A stretch of DNA of 64,000 nucleotides from Labedella populi (GTDB lineage: Bacteria > Actinomycetota > Actinomycetes > Actinomycetales > Microbacteriaceae): positions 124,001 through 188,000 of the forward strand of contig NZ_RZNC01000003.1 in NCBI RefSeq assembly GCF_004078655.1. Reading direction: 5' to 3'. Both the position numbers and the translations under genes were made by a program. This document shows positions 18,412-28,000 of this stretch, in pieces. Every line of letters begins with the position of its first letter. Position 1 is the first letter of the stretch. The notes beneath the pieces were generated by a model that did no database searches, had not been told where the DNA came from, and saw nothing but the letters and a program-made list of their open reading frames with translations.

Positions 18412-19430
18412 TCGCGGGGTGTCGCTTTCGGTTTCGTGGTGCGTGCTTTCTTGGTCGCCGCCGGCGGCTCGATCACGCCGACGGGCTTCGTACGCGGCGG
18501 CCGCGCGCCGGTGACGCTTGCCGCGCCGTCGAAGCCGGACAGGACCACGCTCTTGACGGACGGCAGTCGCACATCCATCTCGTCCATCGCCGACTTGAGC
18601 CGCGCGCGCAACTCGCGGGCGACGTCGTCCTTCGCGCTCGTTCGGGTCTTCATCACGAGGCGGACGACGAGGGCGTCCTCGGAGATCGACTCGATGCCCC
18701 ACGATTCGGGCTTGTCGATGATCCGTGTCCGCCACTTCGGCTCCTTCGCAAGAGCCGCTGCCGTGTCGAGAAGACGGTCCTGCACCGCGTCGACATCGAC
18801 GTCGTAGGGCACGGCGAGGTCGATGATGACGCGCGCCCAGCCCTGCGACATGTTGCCGACGCGGAGGATCTCGCCGTTCCGGACGAACCACAAGGTGCCA
18901 TTGACGTCGCGCACCTGCGTGATCCGGATGCCGACCGCCTCGACCACTCCCGTCGCCGGACCCAGGTCGACCACGTCGCCGACGCCGAGCTGGTCCTCCA
19001 TGACCATGAAGAGGCCGTTGAGGACGTCCTTCACGATGTTCTGTGCACCGAATCCGAGACCGGCTCCGAGAGCCGCGGTGAGGAGCGCGAGCGATCCGAT
19101 GAAGTTCTCGTTGACCGTGTTGACGATCGCGACGACCGCGATCACGGCGACGACGACGTTGACGATGTTCGAGAGCACCGTGCCGATCGTGCGGGTGCGC
19201 TGGACGAGGCGAACCGCCGCGAGCGGGGAGACGTTCAACTCCTTGGTGTCGTCGGCGTTGTTCGAGCGCTTGACGCCGTTCACGATGCGATCGACGACGC
19301 GCCGGATACCGAGTCGGAGGAGCCACACCGCGATGAGCGCGACGAGCACGATCAGGACGATCGCCGTGATCTTGCCGAGGAAGGTCGCGAAGAACGCGTT
19401 CATCGCTGCAGTGATCTCCGTGAGGTTCAT
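18408..19430 (-). CDS. mscS: Small-conductance mechanosensitive channel, MscS family
   Basis: A 340-residue membrane channel releasing solutes on hypo-osmotic shock. Hydrophobic helices lie at about residues 20-45, 85-105 and 112-135. The last is the pore helix with the Gly/Ala-rich GAGLGFGAQNIVKD motif and leads into the beta domain (QLGVGDVVDLG). The C-terminus is basic and Pro-rich. TAGACT lies 7 nt upstream of the ATG, suggesting a leaderless message, though GGAGG-like pairing is absent on this strand. It is coupled to glbO downstream. Confidence 0.95.
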   Translation of the reverse strand: MNLTEITAAMNAFFATFLGKITAIVLIVLVALIAVWLLRLGIRRVVDRIVNGVKRSNNADDTKELNVSPLAAVRLVQRTRTIGTVLSNIVNVVVAVIAVVAIVNTVNENFIGSLALLTAALGAGLGFGAQNIVKDVLNGLFMVMEDQLGVGDVVDLGPATGVVEAVGIRITQVRDVNGTLWFVRNGEILRVGNMSQGWARVIIDLAVPYDVDVDAVQDRLLDTAAALAKEPKWRTRIIDKPESWGIESISEDALVVRLVMKTRTSAKDDVARELRARLKSAMDEMDVRLPSVKSVVLSGFDGAASVTGARPPRTKPVGVIEPPAATKKARTTKPKATPRE

Positions 19431-19466
19431 CGGAGGAAGTCTATCGAGCGTCCTCCGGGAACGGAC

Positions 19467-19502
19467 TGAGCGCCGGACGCCCGCGAGGGCGTCCGGCGCT
19501 CA
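19467..19502 (-). terminator. Intrinsic terminator of pepN
   Basis: A perfect 16-bp stem (19467-19482 with 19487-19502) and a GCGA tetraloop (TCGC on the minus strand). It lies 25 nt beyond the pepN stop and before mscS. Confidence 0.85.
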
Positions 19503-19527
19503 GCCCGGATGGCGCGACTGCTCGGCG

Positions 19528-22074
19528 TCAGAGAGCGTCGCGAGCCTGCGCAGCGATCGCGCGTTCGACACCCGCGAGGTTCTCGAGGACGAGACGGCGC
19601 AGCGCCGAGGGCTGCTCGGGGTTCGCGTCGAGCCACGCGCGCGTCGCGTCCGCGAGAGCCTGGTCGGCGAGGGCCGACGGGTACATCCCCGCGACGAGGT
19701 ACTCCGCGATCTTGTAGCTACGAGACTCCCACACGTCCCCGAGCGACGAGAAGTACCGTTCCACGAAGGGCCGGAGCACTTCCGTGTCGGCGGCGCGCTG
19801 GAAACCGAGTCCCGTCGAGCGGACGATCGTGTTCGGCAGCTTGTCCGAGTCGAAGACCGACGACCACGTGGCCGACTTGCCCTCCGCCGTGGGGATCGCC
19901 GCGCGGGCGTGCGCCGCCGACTGCTGTCCCGTCGCCGTGTTGTCCGCGGCGAGCTCGGCGTCGATCACGGCCTCGTCGGCGCGACCTCCGGCGGCGAGCG
20001 CGATGAGGAGCTCCCAGCCGAGGTCGGTGTCGATGTCGAGCCCGTCGAGCGTCTCTGATCGGTCACGGAGCGTCTCGATGATGTCGAGGTGCTCGTCCGT
20101 CGATGCGAGCGCAGCGAAGAACTTGACGAACTGGAATTGCGCGTCGCTCCCCGCCTCCGCTCCTTGTGCGAGCTTCCAGAGCGCGGACGCCGCTGCGGCG
20201 TTCGCCGCCTCGCGCTTCTCCGGAGCGATGTAGGCGCTCACCGCGAGCAGCAACTGGTTGAGTGTCGTACGGATGGTGGTCGACTCGGTCTCGCTCGCGA
20301 TGTTGCCGAGCACAAGCGACACGTAGTCGCTCGCCGGCGTCTCCGCGTCGCGAGTCGCGTCCCACGCCGACCCCCAGACGAGCGAGCGGGCAAGGGGATT
20401 CTCGATGGCCGACAGGTGCGCGATGGCCGTGGCGAGCGACTGGTCGTCGAGCCGGATCTTCGCGTACGCGAGGTCGTCGTCGTTCAAGAGGACGAGGTCC
20501 GGGCGGGTGAGACCGATGAGCTCGGGCACGGGTGACGCGTCACCGTCGATGTCGATCTCTACGCGGTGAGTGCGCACGAGCGAGTCACCCTCGAGCGAGT
20601 AGAACCCGATCGCGAGGCGGTGCGGCCGCAGCGTCGGGTAGTCCTCCGGGGCGGATTGCTCCACGACGAAGGAGGCGATCGCGCCGTCGTCGTCCGTCTC
20701 GATCGCGGCGCGCAGCGTGTTCACGCCCGCCGTCTCGAGCCAGAGCTTCGACCAGGAGCGGAGTTCGCGACCGCTCGTCCGCTCGAGCTCGTCGAGGAGG
20801 TCGGTGAGTTCGGTGTTGCCGTACGCGTGCTTCGCGAAGTACGCGGAGACCCCGGCGAGGAAGTCCTCCTGACCGACCCAGGCGACGAGCTGCTTCAGGA
20901 CGGACGCGCCCTTCGCGTAGGTGATGCCGTCGAAGTTGACCTGGACGTCCTCGAGGTCGCGGATCTCGGCAACGATCGGGTGCGTCGACGGGAGCTGGTC
21001 CTGCCGGTACGCCCACGACTTCTCCATCGCGGTGAACGTCGTCCACGCCTCGGTCCACTCGGTGGCCTCGGCCACGGCGAGCGTCGACGCGTACTCGGCG
21101 AACGACTCGTTGAGCCAGAGGTCGTTCCACCACTTCATCGTCACGAGATCGCCGAACCACATGTGGGCGAGTTCATGGAGGATCGTGACGACGCGGCGCT
21201 CCTTGACGGCGTCCGTCACCTTCGAGCGGAAGACGTACGTCTCCGTGAAGGTGATGGCGCCGGCGTTCTCCATGGCTCCGGCGTTGAACTCCGGCACGAA
21301 GAGTTGGTCGTACTTCTCGAACGGGTAGGCGAGTCCGAAGGCGTTCTCGAAGAACGCGAAGCCTTGGCGGGTCTTCTCGAAGATGTAGTCGGCGTCGACG
21401 AACTCGGACAGGCTCTTGCGAGCGTAGATGCCGAGCGGGATCGTGCGTCCATCGCTCGACGTCAGCTCGCTGTGCGTCGAGACGTAGGGTCCCGCGACGA
21501 GCGCCGTGACGTAGGACGACAGCACCGGCGTGGGGGAGAAGGTCCACGTGCTGACGCCCTCGCGGACCTCGACCGGCTCGGGCGTCGGCGAGTTGCTCAC
21601 GACGCTCCAGTACGACGGTGCCGTGACCGTGAAGGAGAAGGTCGCCTTGAGATCGGGCTGCTCGAACACCGCGAACATCCGGCGGGAATCCGGTACCTCG
21701 AACTGGCTGTAGAGGTAGACCTCGTCGTCGACGGGGTCGACGAAGCGGTGCAGTCCCTCGCCGGTGTTCGTGTACATCGCGTCGGCCACGATCGTGAGCT
21801 CATTGGTGTCCGCGAGATCGTCGAGCTGGATCCGGACGCCGTCGCTCACCGTCGCGGGGTCGAGATCCCGGCCGTTGAGCGTAACGGAGTGGACCGTCCG
21901 GGTGATCGCGTCGATGAAGGTCGAGGCGCCCGGCGTGGCGCTGAAGCGCACCGTCGTCGTGCTGAGGAACGTCTCGGGACCCGTCGTCAGGTCGAGCGTG
22001 ACGTCGTAGCTCGACGTCGAGACGATGGCCGCGCGCTCGATCGCTTCGGCTCTGGTGAGATTCTCTCCGGGCAA
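19528..22074 (-). CDS. pepN: Aminopeptidase N
   Basis: An 848-residue M1 zinc aminopeptidase, the usual size for actinobacterial PepN. The exopeptidase motif GAMENAGAITF and the zinc site HELAHMWFGD followed by NESFAEY are intact, and an ERAP1-like C-terminal helical domain follows. The open frame runs to 22623, but homologous sequence begins at PGENLTRAEA. The TTG at 22074 has AGGAGG exactly 6 nt upstream (22081-22086) and is the best start. It probably degrades peptides in the cytoplasm. It is divergent from the DsbA-like gene. Confidence 0.95.
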   Translation of the reverse strand: MPGENLTRAEAIERAAIVSTSSYDVTLDLTTGPETFLSTTTVRFSATPGASTFIDAITRTVHSVTLNGRDLDPATVSDGVRIQLDDLADTNELTIVADAMYTNTGEGLHRFVDPVDDEVYLYSQFEVPDSRRMFAVFEQPDLKATFSFTVTAPSYWSVVSNSPTPEPVEVREGVSTWTFSPTPVLSSYVTALVAGPYVSTHSELTSSDGRTIPLGIYARKSLSEFVDADYIFEKTRQGFAFFENAFGLAYPFEKYDQLFVPEFNAGAMENAGAITFTETYVFRSKVTDAVKERRVVTILHELAHMWFGDLVTMKWWNDLWLNESFAEYASTLAVAEATEWTEAWTTFTAMEKSWAYRQDQLPSTHPIVAEIRDLEDVQVNFDGITYAKGASVLKQLVAWVGQEDFLAGVSAYFAKHAYGNTELTDLLDELERTSGRELRSWSKLWLETAGVNTLRAAIETDDDGAIASFVVEQSAPEDYPTLRPHRLAIGFYSLEGDSLVRTHRVEIDIDGDASPVPELIGLTRPDLVLLNDDDLAYAKIRLDDQSLATAIAHLSAIENPLARSLVWGSAWDATRDAETPASDYVSLVLGNIASETESTTIRTTLNQLLLAVSAYIAPEKREAANAAAASALWKLAQGAEAGSDAQFQFVKFFAALASTDEHLDIIETLRDRSETLDGLDIDTDLGWELLIALAAGGRADEAVIDAELAADNTATGQQSAAHARAAIPTAEGKSATWSSVFDSDKLPNTIVRSTGLGFQRAADTEVLRPFVERYFSSLGDVWESRSYKIAEYLVAGMYPSALADQALADATRAWLDANPEQPSALRRLVLENLAGVERAIAAQARDAL

Positions 22075-22161
22075 CAGTGCCTCCTGTGATCTGGTCGGAT
22101 TCTGTCCATCGGCCAGCCTACTGCCGGCGTCCGAGTCGCTGGTCGGCGCTAGATTGTCGCT

Positions 22162-22827
22162 ATGACTTCCACCGACAGCACTGCCGCCGAGACCGCCGTC
22201 GACCCAGCCGTGGAGCCCGCTCTTGAGACCGTCGCCGTCGACTTCTGGTTCGATCCGTCTTGCCCGTGGGCGTGGATGACCTCCCGTTGGGTCGACGAGG
22301 TCGCGAAGCATCGCTCGCTCGATGTCACCTGGCACATCATGAGCCTCGCCGTGCTGAACGAGGACAAAGACGTGTCGGAGGAGTACCGCGCCTTCTTCCC
22401 GCGGGCGCTCCGGTACACCCGACTCGTCGCCGCGGCGAAGGAACTGCACGGCGATGCGATCGTCAAGCCGCTTTACGACGCCCTCGGCACCCGCATCCAC
22501 CCGGGCGGCAGCGTCGAGTCCGACGAGGTGATCTCCGGCGCCCTGGAGGAGGTCGGCCTTGGTGCCGACTTCGCCCGCTACGCCGACTCCGAGGAATTCG
22601 ACGAGCCGATGCGCGCGAGCCACTTCGACGGGATCGGCCGCGTGGGACAGGATGTCGGCACGCCCGTCATCGCGGTCGACGGCGTCGCGTTCTTCGGTCC
22701 GGTCATCTCCCCGGCGCCGAAGGGCGACGAAGCGGTGGCGCTCTGGGACGGCGTCGTCGCTGCCGCGCGCTACCCCGGGTTCTTCGAGCTGAAGCGCTCC
22801 CGCACCGTCGGCCCGATCTTCGACTGA
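22162..22827 (+). CDS. DsbA-family / mycothiol-dependent nitroreductase-like protein (Rv2466c-like)
   Basis: A 221-residue thioredoxin-fold protein with an inserted helical domain. It resembles M. tuberculosis Rv2466c along its length: DFWFDPSCPWAW, HIMSLAVLNE, GTPVIAVDGVAFFGPV and GFFELKRSRT. Rv2466c reduces nitro compounds with mycothiol and uses a CPWC motif. Here the motif reads CPWA, so only the nucleophilic cysteine remains, implying a monothiol mechanism. TAGATT sits 6 nt before the ATG (leaderless candidate). It is cytoplasmic, with no signal peptide. Confidence 0.88.
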   Translation: MTSTDSTAAETAVDPAVEPALETVAVDFWFDPSCPWAWMTSRWVDEVAKHRSLDVTWHIMSLAVLNEDKDVSEEYRAFFPRALRYTRLVAAAKELHGDAIVKPLYDALGTRIHPGGSVESDEVISGALEEVGLGADFARYADSEEFDEPMRASHFDGIGRVGQDVGTPVIAVDGVAFFGPVISPAPKGDEAVALWDGVVAAARYPGFFELKRSRTVGPIFD

Positions 22828-22878
22828 GGGGTCCTGCGCAGCCGCCGAGAGGCCTCACTCGCGCTCTAAACTGGGCGG

Positions 22879-23355
22879 ATGCGCATCCACATCGCCACCG
22901 ATCACGCGGGCCTCGAGTTCTCCCGCACGCTCCAGGTCCACCTTGCCGAGGCCGGTCACGACGTCGTCGATCACGGTCCCACGTCGTACGAACCGCTCGA
23001 CGACTACCCGGGGTTCTGCATCGCCGCCGCCGAGGCGGTCGTGCGTGACCAGCAGTCGGGCGTGGAGGCGCTCGGTGTCGTCTTCGGAGGCTCGGGCAAC
23101 GGGGAGCAGATCGCGGCGAACAAGGTCGTCGGCGTGCGCGCCGCGCTCGTGTGGAATGAGAGCACGGCGCTGCTCGCCCGTCAGCACAATGACGCCAACG
23201 TGATCTCGATCGGCGCCCGCCAGCACAGCGTCGAGGAAGCCATCGGCTTCATCGACTCCTTCATCGCCGAGCCGTTCTCGCACGACGGGCGACACGTCCG
23301 CCGCATCGGTCAGATCGCCGCGTACGAACAGGCCCGCGACTCCGCCGATGCCTGA
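22879..23355 (+). CDS. rpiB: Ribose-5-phosphate isomerase B
   Basis: A 158-residue RpiB/LacAB-family sugar isomerase of the pentose phosphate pathway. N-terminal IATDHAGLEF substrate loop, VFGGSGNGEQIAANK with the conserved SGNG anion hole, and RQHNDANVISIGAR. TAAACT lies 6 nt before the ATG (leaderless candidate). The last 8 bp overlap the next gene, so both are probably co-transcribed. Confidence 0.95.
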   Translation: MRIHIATDHAGLEFSRTLQVHLAEAGHDVVDHGPTSYEPLDDYPGFCIAAAEAVVRDQQSGVEALGVVFGGSGNGEQIAANKVVGVRAALVWNESTALLARQHNDANVISIGARQHSVEEAIGFIDSFIAEPFSHDGRHVRRIGQIAAYEQARDSADA

Positions 23356-24343
23356 GGGGCATTCCGTCCACCGCATCGCTCGGCAGTTCCGGCACAACTT
23401 CGCGGGCAGGCATGTGGCGGCGTCCTCTCCCCAGGGCCGATTCGCCGAGGGCGCAGCGGTTCTCGACGGTCGTGAGGTCGTCGATGCCGTCGCCGTGGGC
23501 AAGCAGATGTTCCTCGAGTTCGACGGCGGGGTCTTCCTGCGTGTCCATCTCGGTCTCTACGGCGCCTGGGACTTCGCGGGGCGCATCGACTCGGACCCGA
23601 CGATCGCTTCGGCGGGCGGTCGCATGGGGCAGACCAATCAGCGCGGAACGGTGCTTCCCGCGGGTTCACTCGCGGACGGCGCGTTCGAGGACTCGCTCTC
23701 GAGCATCGGCGCGCCCCGACGCGCCCGCGTCCGGATGTCTGAGCAGACGAGCGCATTGCCCGAGCAACCCGAGGACTTCCCGCCGCCGCCCGTCGGAGCG
23801 GTGAGGGTCCGGCTGCTGACCGACGAGACCGTCGCCGACCTCCGTGGCCCGACCGTTTGTGAGCTGGTGGATGCGTGGGGGGTGCAGGCGGTCATCGACC
23901 GGCTGGGGCCCGATCCGCTCGTCGACGATGCAGAGACGGGCGAGAGGCGATTCGTCGAACGGGCGGGGAAGAAGGCCACGGCCATCGGCCTCCTCCTCAT
24001 GGACCAGTCCGTCGTGAGCGGGATCGGCAACGTCTACAGAGCGGAGCTCCTGTTCCGGGCACGCCTCAACCCCCACACGCCCGGGAAGCAGGTGCCGACG
24101 GATGTGCTGCGCGAGCTCTGGCGCGACTGGGTCGTGCTGCTGCGGCTGGGGGTGGAAACCGGACAGATGATGACGATGGACGGGCTCGAGGGCGACGACT
24201 ACGTCAAGGCCATGGCGAGCCGCGCCGACCGTCACTGGGTCTACAAGCGTGAGGGGTTGCCGTGCCGCGTCTGCGGGACGTCGGTCCTGCTCGAGGAGAT
24301 GGGGGCGCGCAAGCTCTACTGGTGCCCGGTCTGCCAGGCGTGA
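23348..24343 (+). CDS. Fpg/Nei-family DNA glycosylase (endonuclease VIII-like)
   Basis: A 331-residue base-excision repair glycosylase/AP lyase. It starts MPEGH, placing the catalytic Pro2 and Glu3, a variant typical of Nei rather than MutM (MPELP). A conserved lysine in GKQMF, a helix-two-turn-helix region (LMDQSVVSGIGNVYRAE) and a C-terminal zinc finger (CRVCG ... CPVC) complete the fold. It likely removes oxidised pyrimidines. It overlaps rpiB by 8 bp. Confidence 0.93.
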   Translation: MPEGHSVHRIARQFRHNFAGRHVAASSPQGRFAEGAAVLDGREVVDAVAVGKQMFLEFDGGVFLRVHLGLYGAWDFAGRIDSDPTIASAGGRMGQTNQRGTVLPAGSLADGAFEDSLSSIGAPRRARVRMSEQTSALPEQPEDFPPPPVGAVRVRLLTDETVADLRGPTVCELVDAWGVQAVIDRLGPDPLVDDAETGERRFVERAGKKATAIGLLLMDQSVVSGIGNVYRAELLFRARLNPHTPGKQVPTDVLRELWRDWVVLLRLGVETGQMMTMDGLEGDDYVKAMASRADRHWVYKREGLPCRVCGTSVLLEEMGARKLYWCPVCQA

Positions 24344-24376
24344 TCCGGCCGCTCCCTGAGGCGAGCGCGTGAACGG

Positions 24377-24413
24377 CGATGGGCCCGTCCGCGTGGCGGA
24401 GCGGGCCCATCGG
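24377..24413. terminator. Bidirectional terminator between nei-type gene and dps
   Basis: An inverted repeat (CGATGGGCCCG...CGGGCCCATCG with further pairing inside, one bulge). It sits between convergent genes ending at 24343 and 24428. Confidence 0.8.
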
Positions 24414-24427
24414 AGAGCGAGCGACGA

Positions 24428-24910
24428 CTACTTGCTGATGTGTGCCACGAGGAACCAACGGTCCTTCTCGAGGCCGCGGGCGATCTCGATCGCGACGTCC
24501 TGGCTCGCGGCGTCGATCTCTCCGAGTTCGTCGACGGCGACGTGGACTCCCGTGAGGGCCGCGTCGATCTGTGCGACGATCTCCGCGATGGTGCGGTCCG
24601 ACTGCTGGAATCCGGCCGTGAGCGTTCCGGTCGTGGTCTTCGCCGCGACGGTCGCGAGGCGCGCGTCGACGGGGAGGCCGAGGGCCACGATCCGCTCGGC
24701 GGCGAGGTCCGCCCACGCCTGGGCGTGAGCCACGACGTCGTCGAGGAGCTCGTGCACGCCGATGAAGTTCGCGCCTCGCACGTGCCAGTGCGCTTGCTTG
24801 CCGTTGACCACGATGGCGGTCAGGTCGATGACGAGGGGGCTGAGGAATTGTGCGACGCCGGCGGCGACGTCGGGACTGACGGAGGTCTGGGAAACGGTGA
24901 TGTCGGTCAT
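24428..24910 (-). CDS. dps: Dps-family DNA-protection / iron-storage protein
   Basis: A 160-residue four-helix ferritin-like protein that oxidises and stores iron and shields DNA. The ferroxidase-site helices carry KQAHWHVRGANFIGVHELLDD and, about 27 residues later, a second acidic helix, as in Dps. It ends RWFLVAHISK. The ATG at 24910 has AGGAG 6 nt upstream. A longer frame upstream lacks a ribosome site. A promoter-like pair lies upstream, and a candidate iron-regulator box lies about 110 nt away. Confidence 0.93.
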   Translation of the reverse strand: MTDITVSQTSVSPDVAAGVAQFLSPLVIDLTAIVVNGKQAHWHVRGANFIGVHELLDDVVAHAQAWADLAAERIVALGLPVDARLATVAAKTTTGTLTAGFQQSDRTIAEIVAQIDAALTGVHVAVDELGEIDAASQDVAIEIARGLEKDRWFLVAHISK

Positions 24911-24938
24911 GTGCTCTCCTTGAGTGTCGATGTGTACA

Positions 24939-24966
24939 ACCGTACTCGCGCCCACGCATTCCGCAA
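24939..24966 (-). promoter_or_regulatory. Candidate dps promoter
   Basis: On the minus strand TTGCGG (24961-24966) and TACGGT (24939-24944) are separated by 16 bp, giving a predicted start near 24932, about 22 nt before the dps ATG. Confidence 0.45.
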
Positions 24967-25012
24967 GGAAGAGAAGGCTGGGCTTAGTTTGCTCTGACCT
25001 GGACTTTTTTCG

Positions 25013-25031
25013 TTAGGTTAGCCTCAGCGAA
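25013..25031 (-). promoter_or_regulatory. Candidate DtxR/IdeR iron box upstream of dps
   Basis: TTAGGTTAGCCTCAGCGAA matches 16 of 19 positions of the recalled IdeR/DtxR consensus; the first 12 bases are perfect and the second half-site is weak. It overlaps the stop codon of the large membrane-protein gene and lies about 70-80 bp upstream of the predicted dps transcription start, a position more fitting for activation than repression. Confidence 0.4.
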
Positions 25032-28000
25032 GAGCTTGGAGCGCCCGTCCGACGGCGCGGAGGCTCTGCATGCGCTGCTCGTAGCGAGCAGCGAAGGTGA
25101 TGAGGAGCACGCCGCCGACTCCCGCCCAGACCCACCAGTACCCCGCGTCGTAGAGGCCGGAGATCCAGGGCCAGAGCTGCGCGAGACCGTGGAGAATTGT
25201 GACGACCGCGCCGATGACGAGCGGCGACTGCAGGCGCCACCGGGCGCCGGCGATCGTGACCACTACTCCCGTGGTTCCGAGGGCGATGACGCGCCACAGA
25301 TCCGCGTCTCCGAGATCGTAGGCGAGCGACGGCAGGAGGAGGATGAGAATCCCGGGCGCGAGGGTCGGCCAGGACCCGATCGTGAGATCGCGGTGGAGCG
25401 AGATCACACCCGCCACGACGGCGGCGACCCCGAGTGGGACGCTGACCCACTCGACGCTCTCCGCCGATGGAAGGGACGTGACGGCGATCGCCGTGCTCGC
25501 CGCGGCGCCGAGGACGGCCGTGGTCCGGGCGCTGGGCCGCTGACGCTGCGTGGGCGCCGGTGTCCCGCCGTGCGCGCCGTCCAGGCCATCCGGCGCGCGC
25601 ACGGTTCGGTCGAGCGAGAACGCGACGACGGTGACGGCGCACGTGATGAGCAGCCAGGGGCTGGCCTCGGCGCCGTCGGTCCTCCCGCTCGTGAGCGCGG
25701 TCGGCACGGCGACGCCCACCGCGACAAGTGCTGCCGTTGCGGCGATGTCGGAGAGGACGGGCGCGCGGCGGATGCGGGAGACTCCGAGCGCGGCAGCGAT
25801 CAGCACGAGCACGACCGGTCCGACCCATAGCGTCAGGTCGGCGGCGCCGTCGGGGGAGCCTGAAACGGATGAGGTTTCCCCGTTCGCCAGACGGACGACG
25901 ACGGGGAGCGCGACGGCGATCACTCCGGCGATCCAGACGATCGAGCGGAACCGGATCGTTCCGTCATCGCGAAGAGCGACGAGCGCGAGCCCGATGAGCA
26001 CGGCGCCGATGACGGCCGTCGTGATCGCTCGGGCCGGTGCTCCCTGAGCGGCGACACACGCGCTCGGGAGGATCGCGACGGCGAGCCCGGCGCCAAGCAG
26101 GACGTCGAGTCCCCCAGGCGATGACGGCCGACCCCGGAATGGGTGGTCCTGTCGCGATCCACGCCCGGCGACTCCCGCGACTCCGGCAACGGCGAGGAGG
26201 AGCCCGGCGACCGGGAGGGAGTAGTACTCGATGGCGGTGACTCGCTCGTCGGCGAGGAACCACCACAGCGCAGCGACGGCGAGAGCCGCTCCGACCCACG
26301 CGAGGTGACGGCGAGGCGCTCCGTGCTCCGGGGCCGCGAACGCGAGGAACGTGGGAACGAGCGCGAGCACGAGAAGCGTGAGACGGGTCAGCGGAGCCTC
26401 GTCGAGCACGGCCAGGACGAGAGTGACCGCGGCGGTCGCGGCGATGGAGGAGGTCGCGGCGCGGAAGAGGGCGGTCGGCGGGGGCGCCACTCTGACGATC
26501 CGACCGGTGACGAGGCGGACGGCTGAGAGCACCGAGAGGAGCGCAGCTCCCACGAGACTGCCCGGAAGCTCTGACGAGCCCGCACTCACGAGGACGCTCA
26601 CCTCAGCGGTCAGCAACGTCAGGAGGGTGATGCCCACGCCGATGCCGACCGATCGGATCGCTGTCGTTCGACCGAGGACCAGCCACGCGGCAGCGGCGGC
26701 GACGGCGAGCGTCGCCAGCACGAGACGCCAACCGACATCCGCGACAAGGTCGCCGGTCGCCCACACCGACACCGCGGCGGGGAGGAGGACGAAGACGGCG
26801 AGTCCGCCGAGTATCGCGACCTCGGGGGCGGGCGTGCGCCGGGCGACGAACGCGAGAGCGCCCAGGATCACGACCGCCGCGGTCGCCGTGCCGAAACCGA
26901 GGGGTGTCGCGTCCGGCCGCCGAGTGACAATGGCCGCCCACATCGGCAAGAGCGAGCCGACCCACAGCACGAGCCCGGCGCCGAGTGTGGACGTGACGAC
27001 CGCCCCCGCATACGCGAAGGCATGCGGGGCGCGTCGCGCGACGAGGCGCGCGGCACCCAGGAGTGCGAGCACGACCAGCGCGCCGAGGAGCCACGAGCCC
27101 GTGCTCGCAGACGCGAGGGCGGCAGCGGAACAAGCGGAGACGAGAGCCCCGATGAACGCGGTGACGCGTGCCGGGGGCTCGGGCCGGCGCCACCCCGAGA
27201 CCAGCAGGAAGAGTGCCGCTCCGATGATCGTGATGGCGACGGAGGCAAGCAGGGACGGCGCCAGCATCCCCGCACCGAGGAGCGCGAAGGTAGCGAGACA
27301 GACGGGTACCCAGGAGAGTGCAGTGACCAGCCGTCGGGAACCGAGTGCCGCCAGAGCGCCGATCGTGGCCGCGCTCGCAAGGGCTACTCCGACCACGAAC
27401 CAGAGAGCACCGGGTTCCGTATCGCCGACCGGTTCCAGGAGCGAGGCGCGAAAGGGGCGTGACACGAGCGCCCCGACGAGCGGGGGCAGGATGGCGGCGA
27501 GCACCGGTACCAGTGACAGTGCCGCTGCCGCCGCCACGACGGTTCCACTGACCCGGAAGGACCGTGACAACGGCGCGCGAACGGCGCGGGCGCCCCAGAG
27601 GATGGCACCGGCGGTGACCGTCATACCGGCGGCGTGGAGGCCGGACGCCTGCTCGGTCGTCTCCGCAGTGGCGACGATGGCGCGGCTCGTCAGTCCGACT
27701 GCCGCAACAGCGAAGCCCGCGGCCGCGATCACCGCCCAGGCGCGGCCCCGAGGCACGCGGAGCGACCCGTCTCGACCGTGCACCGTCAGGAGATGGATGA
27801 GCCATCCGACGCCCGCGAGACCGAATCCGAGCACCGCGCCGCCGTCGAGCGAGGGGAACGCGGAGACCGCCGCGAGGACCGCCAGAACGCCGCCCCCGAT
27901 CGACATGATGCGCAGGACCACGGCCTCGACGCGCGGAACACCGGGAACGCGTTCGACGAGGACGACCGTCAGTAGGGCGACCGCGGCGAGCAGCACGCTC

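Noticed and set aside
22075-22623. N-terminal extension of PepN
   Set aside because: This stretch overlaps the divergent DsbA-like gene in antisense and lacks homologous character; the TTG at 22074 has a perfect ribosome site.
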